Below the pieces are notes generated by a model, which worked only from the letters and a program-made list of their open reading frames with translations, did no database searches and had not been told where the DNA came from. Made by a program: the position numbers and the translations under genes. A stretch of DNA of 64,000 bases from Flavobacterium hankyongi (GTDB lineage Bacteria > Bacteroidota > Bacteroidia > Flavobacteriales > Flavobacteriaceae): NCBI RefSeq assembly GCF_036840915.1, contig NZ_CP085725.1:1364001-1428000 (forward strand). Direction: 5' to 3'. This document shows positions 7,455 through 16,995 of the stretch, one piece after another; the stretch's first letter is position 1, and the number at the start of each line of letters is the position of its first letter.

Positions 7455-9443
7455 ATGAAGTTCCAAGTTGTATCCGAATTTGCTCCCATGGGAGATCAAC
7501 CACAGGCAATTGAAAAATTGTCTAAAGGAATTGTTAATGGTGAAAAATACCAAACACTACTTGGTGTTACTGGTTCAGGAAAAACATTTACTGTAGCCAA
7601 TGTAATTCAAGAAGTACAAAAGCCCACGCTTATTTTAGCACATAACAAAACACTTGCTGCACAATTATATTCTGAGTTCAAACAATTTTTTCCAAACAAT
7701 TCGGTACAATACTTTGTATCATATTATGACTATTATCAACCCGAAGCCTTTATTCCTGTTACTGGAACTTATATTGAGAAAGATTTATCTATTAATGAGG
7801 AGTTAGAAAAACTACGTTTAAGTACTACCTCTGCCCTTCTTTCTGGTCGAAGAGATGTGATCGTAGTTTCTTCTGTTTCATGCTTATATGGTATAGGAAA
7901 TCCTGTTGAGTTCCAAAAAAACGTAGTTTCTATAGAAAAAGACCAGACTATATCGAGAACCAAATTTTTACATCGTTTAGTTCAAAGTTTATATGCGCGT
8001 ACTGAAGCAGATTTCAATCCTGGTACTTTCCGCATTAAAGGTGATACTGTAGAAGTTTTCCCGAGTTATGCTGATGAGCCTTTCCGTATTCATTTTTTTG
8101 GTGATGATATTGAAGAAATAGAAGCTTTTGATGCAAAGACCTCAAAAGTAATTGAACGCTACGAAAAGCTCAATATCTATCCAGCGAACATGTTTGTGAC
8201 TTCACCTGATGTGCTTCAAAATGCCATTTGGGCGATTCAACAAGATTTAGTCAAACAAGTCGATTATTTTAAAGAAATTGACAAACATCTTGAAGCCAAA
8301 CGTTTGGAAGAACGTACCAATTTTGATTTAGAAATGATTCGGGAACTAGGTTATTGTTCTGGAATTGAAAACTACTCAAGATATTTAGACGGACGTGAAG
8401 CTGGTACAAGACCCTTCTGTTTGTTAGACTATTTCCCTGATGATTACTTGATGGTGGTTGATGAAAGTCATGTTACAATTTCGCAAGTTCATGCCATGTA
8501 TGGTGGTGATAGAAGTCGTAAAGAAAACCTCGTAGAATATGGCTTCCGCTTACCAGCTGCTATGGACAACCGTCCGTTAAAGTTTGAAGAATTTGAAGCT
8601 TTACAAAACCAAGTTTTATATGTTTCTGCCACTCCAGCCGATTATGAATTACAAAAATCGGAAGGTATTTATGTAGAACAAGTTATTCGTCCAACAGGTC
8701 TATTAGATCCAATTATAGAAGTTCGTCCTAGTTTGAATCAAATTGATGATTTAATAGAAGAAATTCAACAACGTTGTGAGGTTGATGAACGTGTTTTAGT
8801 AACAACTTTAACCAAACGTATGGCCGAAGAATTGACAAAATACTTGACTAAAGTCTCTATTCGTTGTCGTTATATACATTCTGATGTAGATACTTTAGAG
8901 CGTGTAGAAATAATGCAGGATTTACGAAAAGGATTATTTGATGTGCTAATTGGAGTAAACTTACTTCGTGAAGGATTGGATTTACCAGAAGTTTCATTAG
9001 TTGCCATTTTAGATGCAGATAAAGAAGGATTCTTACGCAGTCACCGTTCATTAACTCAAACGGTTGGTCGTGCCGCCCGAAATGTAAACGGTAAAGCAAT
9101 CATGTATGCTGATAAGATCACGGCTTCGATGCAAAAAACCATAGACGAAACCAATTATCGTCGCGAAAAACAGATGAATTTCAATACTGCTAATAACTTG
9201 GTTCCAAAGGCCTTGAATAAAAGTTTAGGAAGTGCTTTGAGCGGAAATTCTGTTTCTACAAAATATTACGAAAATCAAGTGCTGAAAGCGGCTGAACCAG
9301 AAAGCGAATACTTATCGAAACCTGAAATCGAAAAGAAAATTCGGGAAAAAAGAAAAGCTATGGAAAAAGCAGCTAAAGATTTAGATTTTATGCAAGCGGC
9401 AAAATTACGTGATGAGATAAAAGTTTTACAAGAAAAAATATAA
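7455..9443 (+). CDS. uvrB: UvrABC excision repair system subunit B
   Basis: 662 residues, full length. UvrB is the damage-verifying helicase of nucleotide excision repair and acts with UvrA and UvrC. Visible are Walker A GVTGSGKTF (about 37-45), the beta-hairpin region with YYDYYQPEAF (about 93-102), the DEAD-type VVDESH motif (about 334-339), QTVGRAARN (motif VI, about 536-544) and the C-terminal UVR domain with DFMQAAKLRDEI (about 645-656) that binds UvrC. A bidirectional terminator follows directly. Confidence 0.98.
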   Translation: MKFQVVSEFAPMGDQPQAIEKLSKGIVNGEKYQTLLGVTGSGKTFTVANVIQEVQKPTLILAHNKTLAAQLYSEFKQFFPNNSVQYFVSYYDYYQPEAFIPVTGTYIEKDLSINEELEKLRLSTTSALLSGRRDVIVVSSVSCLYGIGNPVEFQKNVVSIEKDQTISRTKFLHRLVQSLYARTEADFNPGTFRIKGDTVEVFPSYADEPFRIHFFGDDIEEIEAFDAKTSKVIERYEKLNIYPANMFVTSPDVLQNAIWAIQQDLVKQVDYFKEIDKHLEAKRLEERTNFDLEMIRELGYCSGIENYSRYLDGREAGTRPFCLLDYFPDDYLMVVDESHVTISQVHAMYGGDRSRKENLVEYGFRLPAAMDNRPLKFEEFEALQNQVLYVSATPADYELQKSEGIYVEQVIRPTGLLDPIIEVRPSLNQIDDLIEEIQQRCEVDERVLVTTLTKRMAEELTKYLTKVSIRCRYIHSDVDTLERVEIMQDLRKGLFDVLIGVNLLREGLDLPEVSLVAILDADKEGFLRSHRSLTQTVGRAARNVNGKAIMYADKITASMQKTIDETNYRREKQMNFNTANNLVPKALNKSLGSALSGNSVSTKYYENQVLKAAEPESEYLSKPEIEKKIREKRKAMEKAAKDLDFMQAAKLRDEIKVLQEKI

Positions 9444-9444
9444 A

Positions 9445-9482
9445 AAAAGGATTGCTTTAAATCACTTTAAAACAATCCTTTT
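9445..9482. terminator. Bidirectional terminator between uvrB and the LamG protein gene
   Basis: AAAAGGATTG pairs with CAATCCTTTT and an inner TTTAAA/TTTAAA extends the stem. It is A-rich on one flank and T-rich on the other, so it can serve both convergent genes. Confidence 0.8.
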
Positions 9483-9498
9483 ATAATAATGTATTTTA

Positions 9499-11463
9499 CT
9501 ATTCTTTTATTATCCTTTTATTTGCTACTCCACTATTTTCATCTTCAATTCTGACCATATAAACTCCCGATTTCAAATTTGAAATATTGATTTTATTTTG
9601 TTTTGCTTCTAATACCTTTTGTCCTTGCAAATTGTATATTTCTATTGATTTCAAATTCGTTTCAGTTTGAATATTCAAAACCTCTTGAACAGGATTTGGA
9701 TACATGGACACTTTTAAATTGTTTTGATTGAAATCTGAAGCAGTCAATACATTATTGTTATATAGGTTTGTAATTTCTGTTTGTGTTAATGGATAATTGT
9801 AAATTTTTAAATCATCCACTGCACCATTAAAAAAATCACCCGAATTAGGCGATGCTCCTAAATAAAAATTAACATCATTTGATGTATTCCATGCCGATTT
9901 AACAGCACTTGTTATCAAAACACCATTTAAATATATGGAAGCTACATCTGTTGCACTATCAAAAGTAACTACTAAATGTTTCCAAGTATTTAAAGGAATA
10001 CTAGTAGTATGTGTTAAATCATTTGCCCATGCATAATTATTAATTTGATTTGAGGTTAATGAAAACCCATACGATTGATTTGATGTTGATGAACCATAAC
10101 TAAATAAAAAATTATCACTATTAAACCCATACATTTTAAACCATATAGAAACCGAACGAGAAGCATTTCCAACAGGAATTCCGTTTAAGTTAGTAAAAGT
10201 ACCTAAGTTATTTAAACGTAATGCTTTATTAGCAACTCCATTTCTATCCGCTTCAAAATTTCCAACACTCCCAAAACTTTTTGTTCCTGTAGTATCTTGA
10301 TAATTATTATCAAAATTAAATTGGTAGGCTAAAGAATTATTTTCTAAAGAATTATAATTATATAAATTCGAGATTTGAGTATCCGTTAATGCGTAACCAA
10401 AAATCTTTAAATCATCAATGGCTCCATCAAAACTTAATTCACCTGCTACTCCTATTCCTAATTTAAATATATTACTATTATTAATCGTATTCCATGATTT
10501 AGCAGTACTATTTAATAAGACACCATTTTTATAAATTTTTGCATTAACACCATCATAAACATAAGTAAAACAATACCAGGTATTTGCTGTATTACTAGTT
10601 GCGGCACTTGTATTATAAGAAGATCCATATCCAAAGAAATCAATATTTGAATCATTAAAAGAACCACCACAAGCATTTCCTAACGATCCTAGTCCATAAG
10701 AAAAAGTCACATTATAAGGAGATTGCATTGTATTTGTTTTAGCCCAAAAAGATATTGTTCTTGGCGCATTGCCATAAGGTAACCCTGGGATTGTTGCTGA
10801 AGTACCTGAATTTAAAATATTAAGAGCACTGTTTGCATTTCCGTTTCTATCTGCAACAAATGAAGTACCAACATTTGACCCAAAAGGATTAGTTCCAACT
10901 GTGTTGTTTAAAGTGTTATTAAATGTATATTCGGTTGAACTAAGAGGTAAGACTTGAGACGCATTAAAATTGTCAATATATACCGCAACATTTCCTGAAT
11001 TGGTCATATTAAGCTGCATTCTAAATCTTACTGAAGCACCTGCAGGAACATTACTTGCCGCAATAGTTCCTTGAACTAATTTACAACCAGAATTAAAATT
11101 TGAACTTGAAGATACTAGTTGCCAAGAGCCACTATTGTTTACTTCATAATACAAATAAGCATTTCCTGTAATACTTCCTATCCCTCTATTATATTGAAAA
11201 GACACAGAAATTGGATTACCATCAGAAACATAAGCAGAAGTGTAAATTGCCGAATACATATTACTACTGTATAATGTAGTATACATAAGCCAACTTCCTG
11301 AACATGAATACGTCGTATTGTTATTTCTTGTAAATCCTAACGACTGTCCAGTAGTAGTCCAACCAGTTGGGAAAGCTGTTTCAAAACTTTCCGAAATATT
11401 AATTTGTGCGGTTGATAAACCAACTACTAGTAAGCTTAAAAAAGAAAATAATTTTGTTTTCAT
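9499..11463 (-). CDS. Secreted LamG-like protein with T9SS type A sorting domain
   Basis: 654 residues. Signal peptide ends at STAQ (about residue 19). An N-terminal jelly-roll-like domain ('ISESFETAFPTGWTTTG') is followed by two LamG/concanavalin-type domains (about 185-375 and 380-570), each with 'TISFWAKT/VSIWFKM' and 'GAIDDLKIFGYALTDTQI' / 'GAVDDLKIYNYPLTQTEI' ends. The last 75 residues, starting at VSMYPNPVQEVLNIQ, form a T9SS type A C-terminal domain, so the protein is secreted and probably attached to the surface. LamG domains usually bind glycans or proteins; no catalytic domain is seen, so an adhesin-like role is inferred. The duplicated LamG halves arose by internal duplication. Confidence 0.88.
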   Translation of the reverse strand: MKTKLFSFLSLLVVGLSTAQINISESFETAFPTGWTTTGQSLGFTRNNNTTYSCSGSWLMYTTLYSSNMYSAIYTSAYVSDGNPISVSFQYNRGIGSITGNAYLYYEVNNSGSWQLVSSSSNFNSGCKLVQGTIAASNVPAGASVRFRMQLNMTNSGNVAVYIDNFNASQVLPLSSTEYTFNNTLNNTVGTNPFGSNVGTSFVADRNGNANSALNILNSGTSATIPGLPYGNAPRTISFWAKTNTMQSPYNVTFSYGLGSLGNACGGSFNDSNIDFFGYGSSYNTSAATSNTANTWYCFTYVYDGVNAKIYKNGVLLNSTAKSWNTINNSNIFKLGIGVAGELSFDGAIDDLKIFGYALTDTQISNLYNYNSLENNSLAYQFNFDNNYQDTTGTKSFGSVGNFEADRNGVANKALRLNNLGTFTNLNGIPVGNASRSVSIWFKMYGFNSDNFLFSYGSSTSNQSYGFSLTSNQINNYAWANDLTHTTSIPLNTWKHLVVTFDSATDVASIYLNGVLITSAVKSAWNTSNDVNFYLGASPNSGDFFNGAVDDLKIYNYPLTQTEITNLYNNNVLTASDFNQNNLKVSMYPNPVQEVLNIQTETNLKSIEIYNLQGQKVLEAKQNKINISNLKSGVYMVRIEDENSGVANKRIIKE

Positions 11464-11615
11464 AAGTATAGAATTTAAAATTTCGATGTAAAATTATAGG
11501 GTGAAATCCATACTAATTAGGCAGAGTTAACCAAACCGCCTTTTGGGTTAACCAAACCTTGTAGAGCCTTTTTATGATATTCCTAAACCGAAAGACGAAT
11601 TTCATTAACTCAAGA

Positions 11616-11645
11616 TTTGATATCTTCACTATATTATTACATTTG
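11616..11645 (+). promoter_or_regulatory. Promoter of the LytS-type kinase operon
   Basis: TTTG at 11616-11619, an 18-bp spacer and TACATTTG at 11638-11645 match the Bacteroidota TTTG / TAnnTTTG promoter. Transcription would start about 10 bp before the TTG start codon at 11660, supporting that unusual start. Confidence 0.65.
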
Positions 11646-11659
11646 AACAAAATCTAAAG

Positions 11660-14515
11660 TTGAAATATTTTCACTGCATATTTATACTACTAACCACCCA
11701 AGTAATTTTCGGGCAAAATCCCTATTTCAACACTATAGACAAATCACAAGGTTTGCTGACTAACAGTATTTATGATATTTTTCAAGACAAAGACAACTAT
11801 ATGTGGTTTGCAACCGAAAAAGGTTTATGTCAATTTAATGGATACAGCTTTCACTATTACAGTGAAGAAAAAATGACTTCTAAAGCAGGTTCATGTATTA
11901 AACAAGATGAATTAGGAAGAATTTGGTATGAAAACTTTGATGGTTATTTGTATTATGTTGAAAACAACCAATTAAAAAAATTAAATCAAAACAAGTCCAT
12001 TGGTTATTTTAAATATGGCTTTATCAAGGACCAATTATATGTTATTAGTGAAAGAACAATTGATGTATATGATGCTAGAAGGCTCATACCTTTAAAAAAA
12101 ATTGATTTAAACACTAATGACGTTAAAACTATCTTTTTTACAGATGACACCATTTATGTTTTTGCGAATCAATTACTGGTTATAAAAAATGATAAAATTA
12201 TACATAGAATTAATTTTCCAGAAGATTTCTCTTCAACATTTAATTCCATTTTAGTAGAAAAAACAAATAATGGTCTTATCATTAGTTCTAAATTTTCAAA
12301 CTATTGCTACTTTTTTGCGAATAATCAATTCATCAAACAAACCATAGACATTAAAAACACTATTGTTCAAAACTTAAGTTGGTGTAATGGTAAAAATTGG
12401 CTTTGTACCACCACAGGAATTATTGCTATTGATAATAATTCCAATTCAAAAAAAGAATTCTTTAAAGATGTCAATATTTCTTATATCTACAAAACCAAAA
12501 ATAACAACTATTGGATATCAACCTTAACAGATGGTTTGTTTTATATTGAAGATTTTGATACGCAATTAATACGCTCTAATGAAAGCTTAACTTCTTTATG
12601 TTTCAAAAACAACCAACTTTTCATCGGAACCAAAAATGATAAAATTCTCACTTTCAAAGAGAATCAATTCCAAACGATTTATACCGGAAAAGACAATCAT
12701 CAAATGGGGCAACTATTTTATGATAACTATTCGAATCAATTATTCTTTACTTCGTCAAAATTTGGAATGCTGGACAAGAATTTACGCCTAGTAGCCACAT
12801 TACCAATGGCAGTAAAAAGTGTTTACTCGGTTGACAACAAATATTTAGCATATGCCGCAAGTAGTTCTTCTGGAATTTTTAAAACCAATACAACGACAAT
12901 AAGCCCTTGGGATAATGCTTTTGATGCTAAAGTTGTGTCAAAAAAATTACCATACAGCAATTTACTTATTAACGCAAAGGGAAAAGCCACTGTCTACGAC
13001 TCGATAAATAAAACCATTTATTATGCTACTAATAATGGATTATTCTACTTGGATGTTAAAGGAATTCCTATAGAATTAAAATACCAAAATACTTCCTTAA
13101 ACATTAGTAAACTATCTTGTAAAAAAGGAAGGCTGTATGCTTGTAATGGAGACTTAAAACTTTTTCAAATTCAAAACAAAAAACTTTCTGAAATTGATTT
13201 CCCCAAGAACATCAAAAAAGACAATATAGAAAAAGCTATTATAAAAGACGATTTGCTTTTTCTAATTACCAACAAATACATCTTCGAATACAATCTAACT
13301 TCACAAGACCTCAAGCAGGTTATTCACATTAACAGTAATATAGAAATAAATGATGTTATTTTAAAAGACAACCGTTACTATATTTCAACCAATAGAGGGC
13401 TAATTATAAAAAAACAAGAAGTTTATCAACGAACAAATCCTGCTTTTGCTATCAAAACCATTAAAGTAAACAATCAAGTTTTTGATAAATTAGATCTGGA
13501 TGATTTGGCTTATGATGAAAATAACATCCAAATTCATTATTCTATTTTATCACCTACACCCTTTGAAGAACATGAATTACTCTATCGAATTAACGAATCA
13601 CATTGGCAAAAAGCAGATATCTTAAATCCTGAATTAGTACTAAATTCCCTAAACCATGGCAAGTATACTGTTGAATTTGCACTAAATTCTGATTTTAAGA
13701 ATACTAAAAAAATCTATTTTACAATTCATCGCCCGTTTTGGTTACGATTCCCTTTTGTTATTGGAGCATCACTCCTTGTTTTGGGACTTATCTATGGGTT
13801 GTACAGAAAAAATATTAAAAAAATTGAAAAGCGAAATCAAATGGTTTTGGACAAAATCAATCTGGAAAAAAATGCAAACCAATCCAAGTTAAAAGCCATT
13901 AAATCCCAGATGAATCCTCATTTCTTTTACAATGCCTTAAACACTTTGCAATCCTATATTTTATCTAATGAAAAAAAAGAAGCTATAGAATACTTGTCTA
14001 AATTTTCTAATTTAACCCGGACTATTTTAGAAATGACAGAAAAAGATTGGATTTCTGTTGCGGAAGAAGTTAAAACACTAAAACTATATTTAGATATAGA
14101 AAAAGGGCGTTTTGAGGATGATTTTCAATATGAAATTATAGTGGATCCGAAAATTGATGACGAAACATCTAGAATACCATCAATGCTTTTACAACCTTTT
14201 GTAGAAAATGCTATAAAACACGGATTACTTCATAAAGTTGGCATAAAAGTTTTAATCATTTCCTTTGACAAAGAAGCTAAAAATATAAAGATATCCATCG
14301 ATGACAATGGTATTGGCAGACAGAAAAGTAGCGAATTAAATCAAATTAAAAACAAAATGCATCAATCCTTTGCTACTGATGCTTTACAAAATAGAATTAA
14401 TCTATTAAACCAATACAATCATCAAGACATCACCATAACCATTACTGATAAGTACAACACGACACAACAGCCCTCAGGGACTATTGTTGTTCTCACAATT
14501 CCTATATCCTCATGA
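11660..14515 (+). CDS. Two-component regulator propeller sensor histidine kinase (LytS/YehU type)
   Basis: 951 residues. The start is TTG: no ATG exists between the upstream stop and this codon, the promoter lies just before it, and a good signal peptide (ending VIFGQ, about residue 19) follows. Periplasmic part: beta-propeller repeats beginning 'TNSIYDIFQDKDNYMWFATE' then a Y_Y_Y-like beta-sandwich (about 600-685); one membrane helix at about 692-715; a coiled coil; the His_kinase domain with phospho-acceptor NPHFFYNALN (His about 754); and an ATPase domain with 'LLQPFVENAIKHG' and 'DDNGIG'. This is a hybrid-free polysaccharide-sensor-like architecture that signals to LytTR regulators. The partner regulator overlaps it by 4 bp. 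Confidence 0.9.
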   Translation: MKYFHCIFILLTTQVIFGQNPYFNTIDKSQGLLTNSIYDIFQDKDNYMWFATEKGLCQFNGYSFHYYSEEKMTSKAGSCIKQDELGRIWYENFDGYLYYVENNQLKKLNQNKSIGYFKYGFIKDQLYVISERTIDVYDARRLIPLKKIDLNTNDVKTIFFTDDTIYVFANQLLVIKNDKIIHRINFPEDFSSTFNSILVEKTNNGLIISSKFSNYCYFFANNQFIKQTIDIKNTIVQNLSWCNGKNWLCTTTGIIAIDNNSNSKKEFFKDVNISYIYKTKNNNYWISTLTDGLFYIEDFDTQLIRSNESLTSLCFKNNQLFIGTKNDKILTFKENQFQTIYTGKDNHQMGQLFYDNYSNQLFFTSSKFGMLDKNLRLVATLPMAVKSVYSVDNKYLAYAASSSSGIFKTNTTTISPWDNAFDAKVVSKKLPYSNLLINAKGKATVYDSINKTIYYATNNGLFYLDVKGIPIELKYQNTSLNISKLSCKKGRLYACNGDLKLFQIQNKKLSEIDFPKNIKKDNIEKAIIKDDLLFLITNKYIFEYNLTSQDLKQVIHINSNIEINDVILKDNRYYISTNRGLIIKKQEVYQRTNPAFAIKTIKVNNQVFDKLDLDDLAYDENNIQIHYSILSPTPFEEHELLYRINESHWQKADILNPELVLNSLNHGKYTVEFALNSDFKNTKKIYFTIHRPFWLRFPFVIGASLLVLGLIYGLYRKNIKKIEKRNQMVLDKINLEKNANQSKLKAIKSQMNPHFFYNALNTLQSYILSNEKKEAIEYLSKFSNLTRTILEMTEKDWISVAEEVKTLKLYLDIEKGRFEDDFQYEIIVDPKIDDETSRIPSMLLQPFVENAIKHGLLHKVGIKVLIISFDKEAKNIKISIDDNGIGRQKSSELNQIKNKMHQSFATDALQNRINLLNQYNHQDITITITDKYNTTQQPSGTIVVLTIPISS

Positions 14516-15258
14516 TAAAAGCCATAATTATAGACGACGAAAAACGTGCCCGTTTAAATTTGAGACTATTAATTGAATCTTATTGTCCTAATGTGTCTGT
14601 TATGGCAGAATGCGAAAATTTACCCGAAGGAGTAAAAGCCATACGAAAACATCAGCCTGATTTAGTTTTATTGGATATTGAGATGCCTGGACACAGTGGT
14701 CTGGAATTACTAGACTTTTTTGATCAGAACGACATCAATTTCAAAATTATTTTCACGACCGCTTATCAAGAATATGCCATTCAAGCATTCAAATTTTCGG
14801 CTGTAGATTATTTGTTAAAACCCATTAATCCAGAAGAATTATCAAAAGCAATTGAACGACTGTCAAAAGAAAAGCAAAAAACAGAAAATTATGCACTCTT
14901 AAAAGAAAACATCAAACAAGATTCCTTAAAAAAAATAGCTGTTCCATTAGGTAACAGTTTAGTCTTCATAGAAACGGATAAAATCATTTATATTAAAGGA
15001 GAAGGGGCTTACTCAGAAATAATTTGTACAGAAGAAAAACATCTAGTAAGCCGTAATCTAAAGAATTTTGAAGACATTTTGTGTACCTACCCTAACTTTA
15101 TTCGCATCCAAAAATCATATATAGCCAACACCCATTTTATTAGTGCCTACAACAAATCTGATGGTGGAAGTATTGTGCTAAAAAATGGATTGCATTTACC
15201 CATTTCGTCCGATAAAGTTGACATGATTTTGGAGGCAATCACTATTATAAAACGTTAA
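14512..15258 (+). CDS. LytTR-family response regulator
   Basis: 248 residues. The receiver domain (1-120) has the acidic pair at D8-D9, phospho-acceptor D55 in LVLLDIEMPG and the conserved Lys in DYLLKPI (about 104). The C-terminal LytTR DNA-binding domain (about 140-245) contains 'IIYIKGEGAYSEI' and 'FIRIQKSYIAN'. ATGA overlap with the kinase gene shows translational coupling, so it is the partner of that kinase. Regulated genes are unknown; the neighbouring LamG-type secreted protein is a candidate. Its end overlaps the convergent TerB-like gene by 4 bp. Confidence 0.92.
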   Translation: MIKAIIIDDEKRARLNLRLLIESYCPNVSVMAECENLPEGVKAIRKHQPDLVLLDIEMPGHSGLELLDFFDQNDINFKIIFTTAYQEYAIQAFKFSAVDYLLKPINPEELSKAIERLSKEKQKTENYALLKENIKQDSLKKIAVPLGNSLVFIETDKIIYIKGEGAYSEIICTEEKHLVSRNLKNFEDILCTYPNFIRIQKSYIANTHFISAYNKSDGGSIVLKNGLHLPISSDKVDMILEAITIIKR

Positions 15259-15656
15259 TTCAATTGCTCGTGGAAAGCACACAAAAGTGTTTCTGCTTCA
15301 ACCATTTTATCAGGTGACTCTTCCATCAAATGAAGTATTTTTTTCATAGCATTTGGGTTTAATCCCATGTTAATTCCTATTTCGTGAATTGCTATTTTCT
15401 CTCTATTGTGTAATATCCCATCACAATACATTAATAATGCTAAACGATAGAAATGTAATATTCTATGGAATTCGTCTTTTATTACTTCAAACTCATTTCT
15501 CATTTTAAACAAGCTTAAAAAAGTCTCTTTATCAATCTGTAATTCTTCCGAGACCATTTTTAAAAAATCATACTCTCGATCGTGTAATTCCCCATCAATT
15601 ACAGCAAAAGCAATCATTTCTGATAGTAAACTTATTTTCTCTTCGTATGAATCCAT
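15255..15656 (-). CDS. TerB-like small helical protein
   Basis: 133 residues, acidic and all-helical, no signal peptide. It carries two pseudo-repeats: 'MIAFAVIDGELHDREYDFLKMVSEELQID' and 'LLMYCDGILHNREKIAIHEIGINMGLN'. Each has a D-G-x-L/I-x-x-R/x-E pattern like the metal-binding loops of the TerB fold (tellurite-resistance family). Function of such stand-alone cytosolic proteins is unknown. The tail overlaps the response-regulator stop by 4 bp on the opposite strand. Confidence 0.65.
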   Translation of the reverse strand: MDSYEEKISLLSEMIAFAVIDGELHDREYDFLKMVSEELQIDKETFLSLFKMRNEFEVIKDEFHRILHFYRLALLMYCDGILHNREKIAIHEIGINMGLNPNAMKKILHLMEESPDKMVEAETLLCAFHEQLN

Positions 15657-15705
15657 AAAATACCTATTTTTAGCAAAACTATACTTTTTAATGTAAATCT
15701 GAAAT

Positions 15706-16506
15706 ATGTTGAAAAAAATATTGCTACTTACTATGTTCGTTTTAGCTTTTGAAGGATTAAAAGCTCAGGAAAGTACTGCCAGTAAACAGGTTTCTACTTT
15801 TACTATTGATGCTCCACAACTAAAAACTTCAAAAAAAATATGGATTTACTTACCTAAAAACTATGAAGAAAGCAAAAAGAAGTATCCAGTTATCTACATG
15901 CATGATGCTCAAAACTTGTTTGACAAATCAACTTCTTTTTCTGGTGAATGGAATATCGACGAAACTTTAGACAGTTTAAATGCCGAAACAATTGTTGTTG
16001 GAATAGAACACGGCAATGATAAACGAATAAGCGAATTAACTCCATATAAAAATGAAAAATACGGTGGTGGAGATGCATATAACTACTTGGATTTTATTGT
16101 TAAAACTTTAAAACCTCATGTGGACAAAAACTACAGAACATTAAAAAAACCTGAATCAACATCTATTGCAGGAAGTTCATTAGGAGGTTTGGTTTCTTAT
16201 TATGCATTACTACAATATCCTGATATTTTTGATAAAGCCATCGTTTTTTCTCCCTCGTTTTGGTTTAGTAACGAAATCTATACTTTGACAGAAAATAGCC
16301 CGAAAACTAATGCCAAAATGTATTTTCTATGTGGTGATAATGAAGATGAAGCTATGGTAACTGACATGAATAAAATGACCGATTTACTAAAACGAAAAGT
16401 GAATTCATTCAGTCAAATTGAAATTCAAGTAGTTGAAGGAGGACAACATAATGAAAAATTATGGCGAGAAGCGTTTCCAAAAGCGTACCTTTGGCTTTTA
16501 AAATAA
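15706..16506 (+). CDS. Exported alpha/beta-hydrolase (esterase D / enterochelin-esterase-like)
   Basis: 266 residues. Signal peptide ends at GLKAQ (about residue 21). Catalytic motifs are MHDAQNLFD (about 65-73), nucleophile GSSLGG (Ser about 155), the acid near LCGDNEDEA and the final His in EGGQHNEKLWREAFP (about 249). The layout is that of the Fes/IroE/putative esterase family, which cleave siderophore or short-chain esters. It is 7 bp upstream of the DUF1456 gene. Confidence 0.88.
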   Translation: MLKKILLLTMFVLAFEGLKAQESTASKQVSTFTIDAPQLKTSKKIWIYLPKNYEESKKKYPVIYMHDAQNLFDKSTSFSGEWNIDETLDSLNAETIVVGIEHGNDKRISELTPYKNEKYGGGDAYNYLDFIVKTLKPHVDKNYRTLKKPESTSIAGSSLGGLVSYYALLQYPDIFDKAIVFSPSFWFSNEIYTLTENSPKTNAKMYFLCGDNEDEAMVTDMNKMTDLLKRKVNSFSQIEIQVVEGGQHNEKLWREAFPKAYLWLLK

Positions 16507-16513
16507 ATGATGT

Positions 16514-16936
16514 ATGAATAACAATGAAATATTCAAAAAACTTAGAGTAGCACTTCAATTACGCGATGATCAAATTGTAGAGATTATGCAATTAGTAAAT
16601 TTCAGAATGTCTAAAGGAGAGGTTGGAAACTTTTTTCGTCAAGATGACCACCCTAAATATATTGAATGTGGTGATCAGGTATTACGAAATTTTTTGAATG
16701 GATTGGTTATTCATTTAAGAGGAACAAAAGAAAATCCTAAGAATCCTAAAGAAGTTTTAAAGAAAAATCAAACTGAAGCAAAATCGTTTGTAAAAATCGC
16801 TCCTAAAACAGATAAACCAAAGACTGATTTTAAGAAGAATTTTAATTCAAAATCATCTTCAACTACAAAAAAAGAACCCGTAGTTCAAAATGTGAAGTTC
16901 AAAAATGGTAAAAATAAACCAAAGAAAAATCAATAA
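16514..16936 (+). CDS. DUF1456 (YehS-like) protein with basic tail
   Basis: 140 residues. The first 72 residues hold one DUF1456 repeat ('IFKKLRVALQLRDDQIVEIM' through 'VLRNFLNGLVIHLRG'). The usual second repeat is replaced by a Lys/Asn/Pro-rich low-complexity tail of about 65 residues, which could bind nucleic acid. Cytosolic; function of the family is unknown. It may be co-transcribed with the esterase gene 7 bp upstream, and a terminator follows. Confidence 0.82.
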   Translation: MNNNEIFKKLRVALQLRDDQIVEIMQLVNFRMSKGEVGNFFRQDDHPKYIECGDQVLRNFLNGLVIHLRGTKENPKNPKEVLKKNQTEAKSFVKIAPKTDKPKTDFKKNFNSKSSSTTKKEPVVQNVKFKNGKNKPKKNQ

Positions 16937-16947
16937 AATTATATAAC

Positions 16948-16978
16948 AAAAGGGCGGACCAATTGAACCGCTCTTTTT
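16948..16978 (+). terminator. Terminator after the DUF1456 gene
   Basis: AAAAGGGCGG pairs with CCGCTCTTTT (one G-U), followed by TTTAATTAA. It lies between the forward DUF1456 gene and the reverse-strand pseudogene. Confidence 0.7.
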
Positions 16979-16995
16979 AATTAACCATACTTAAT

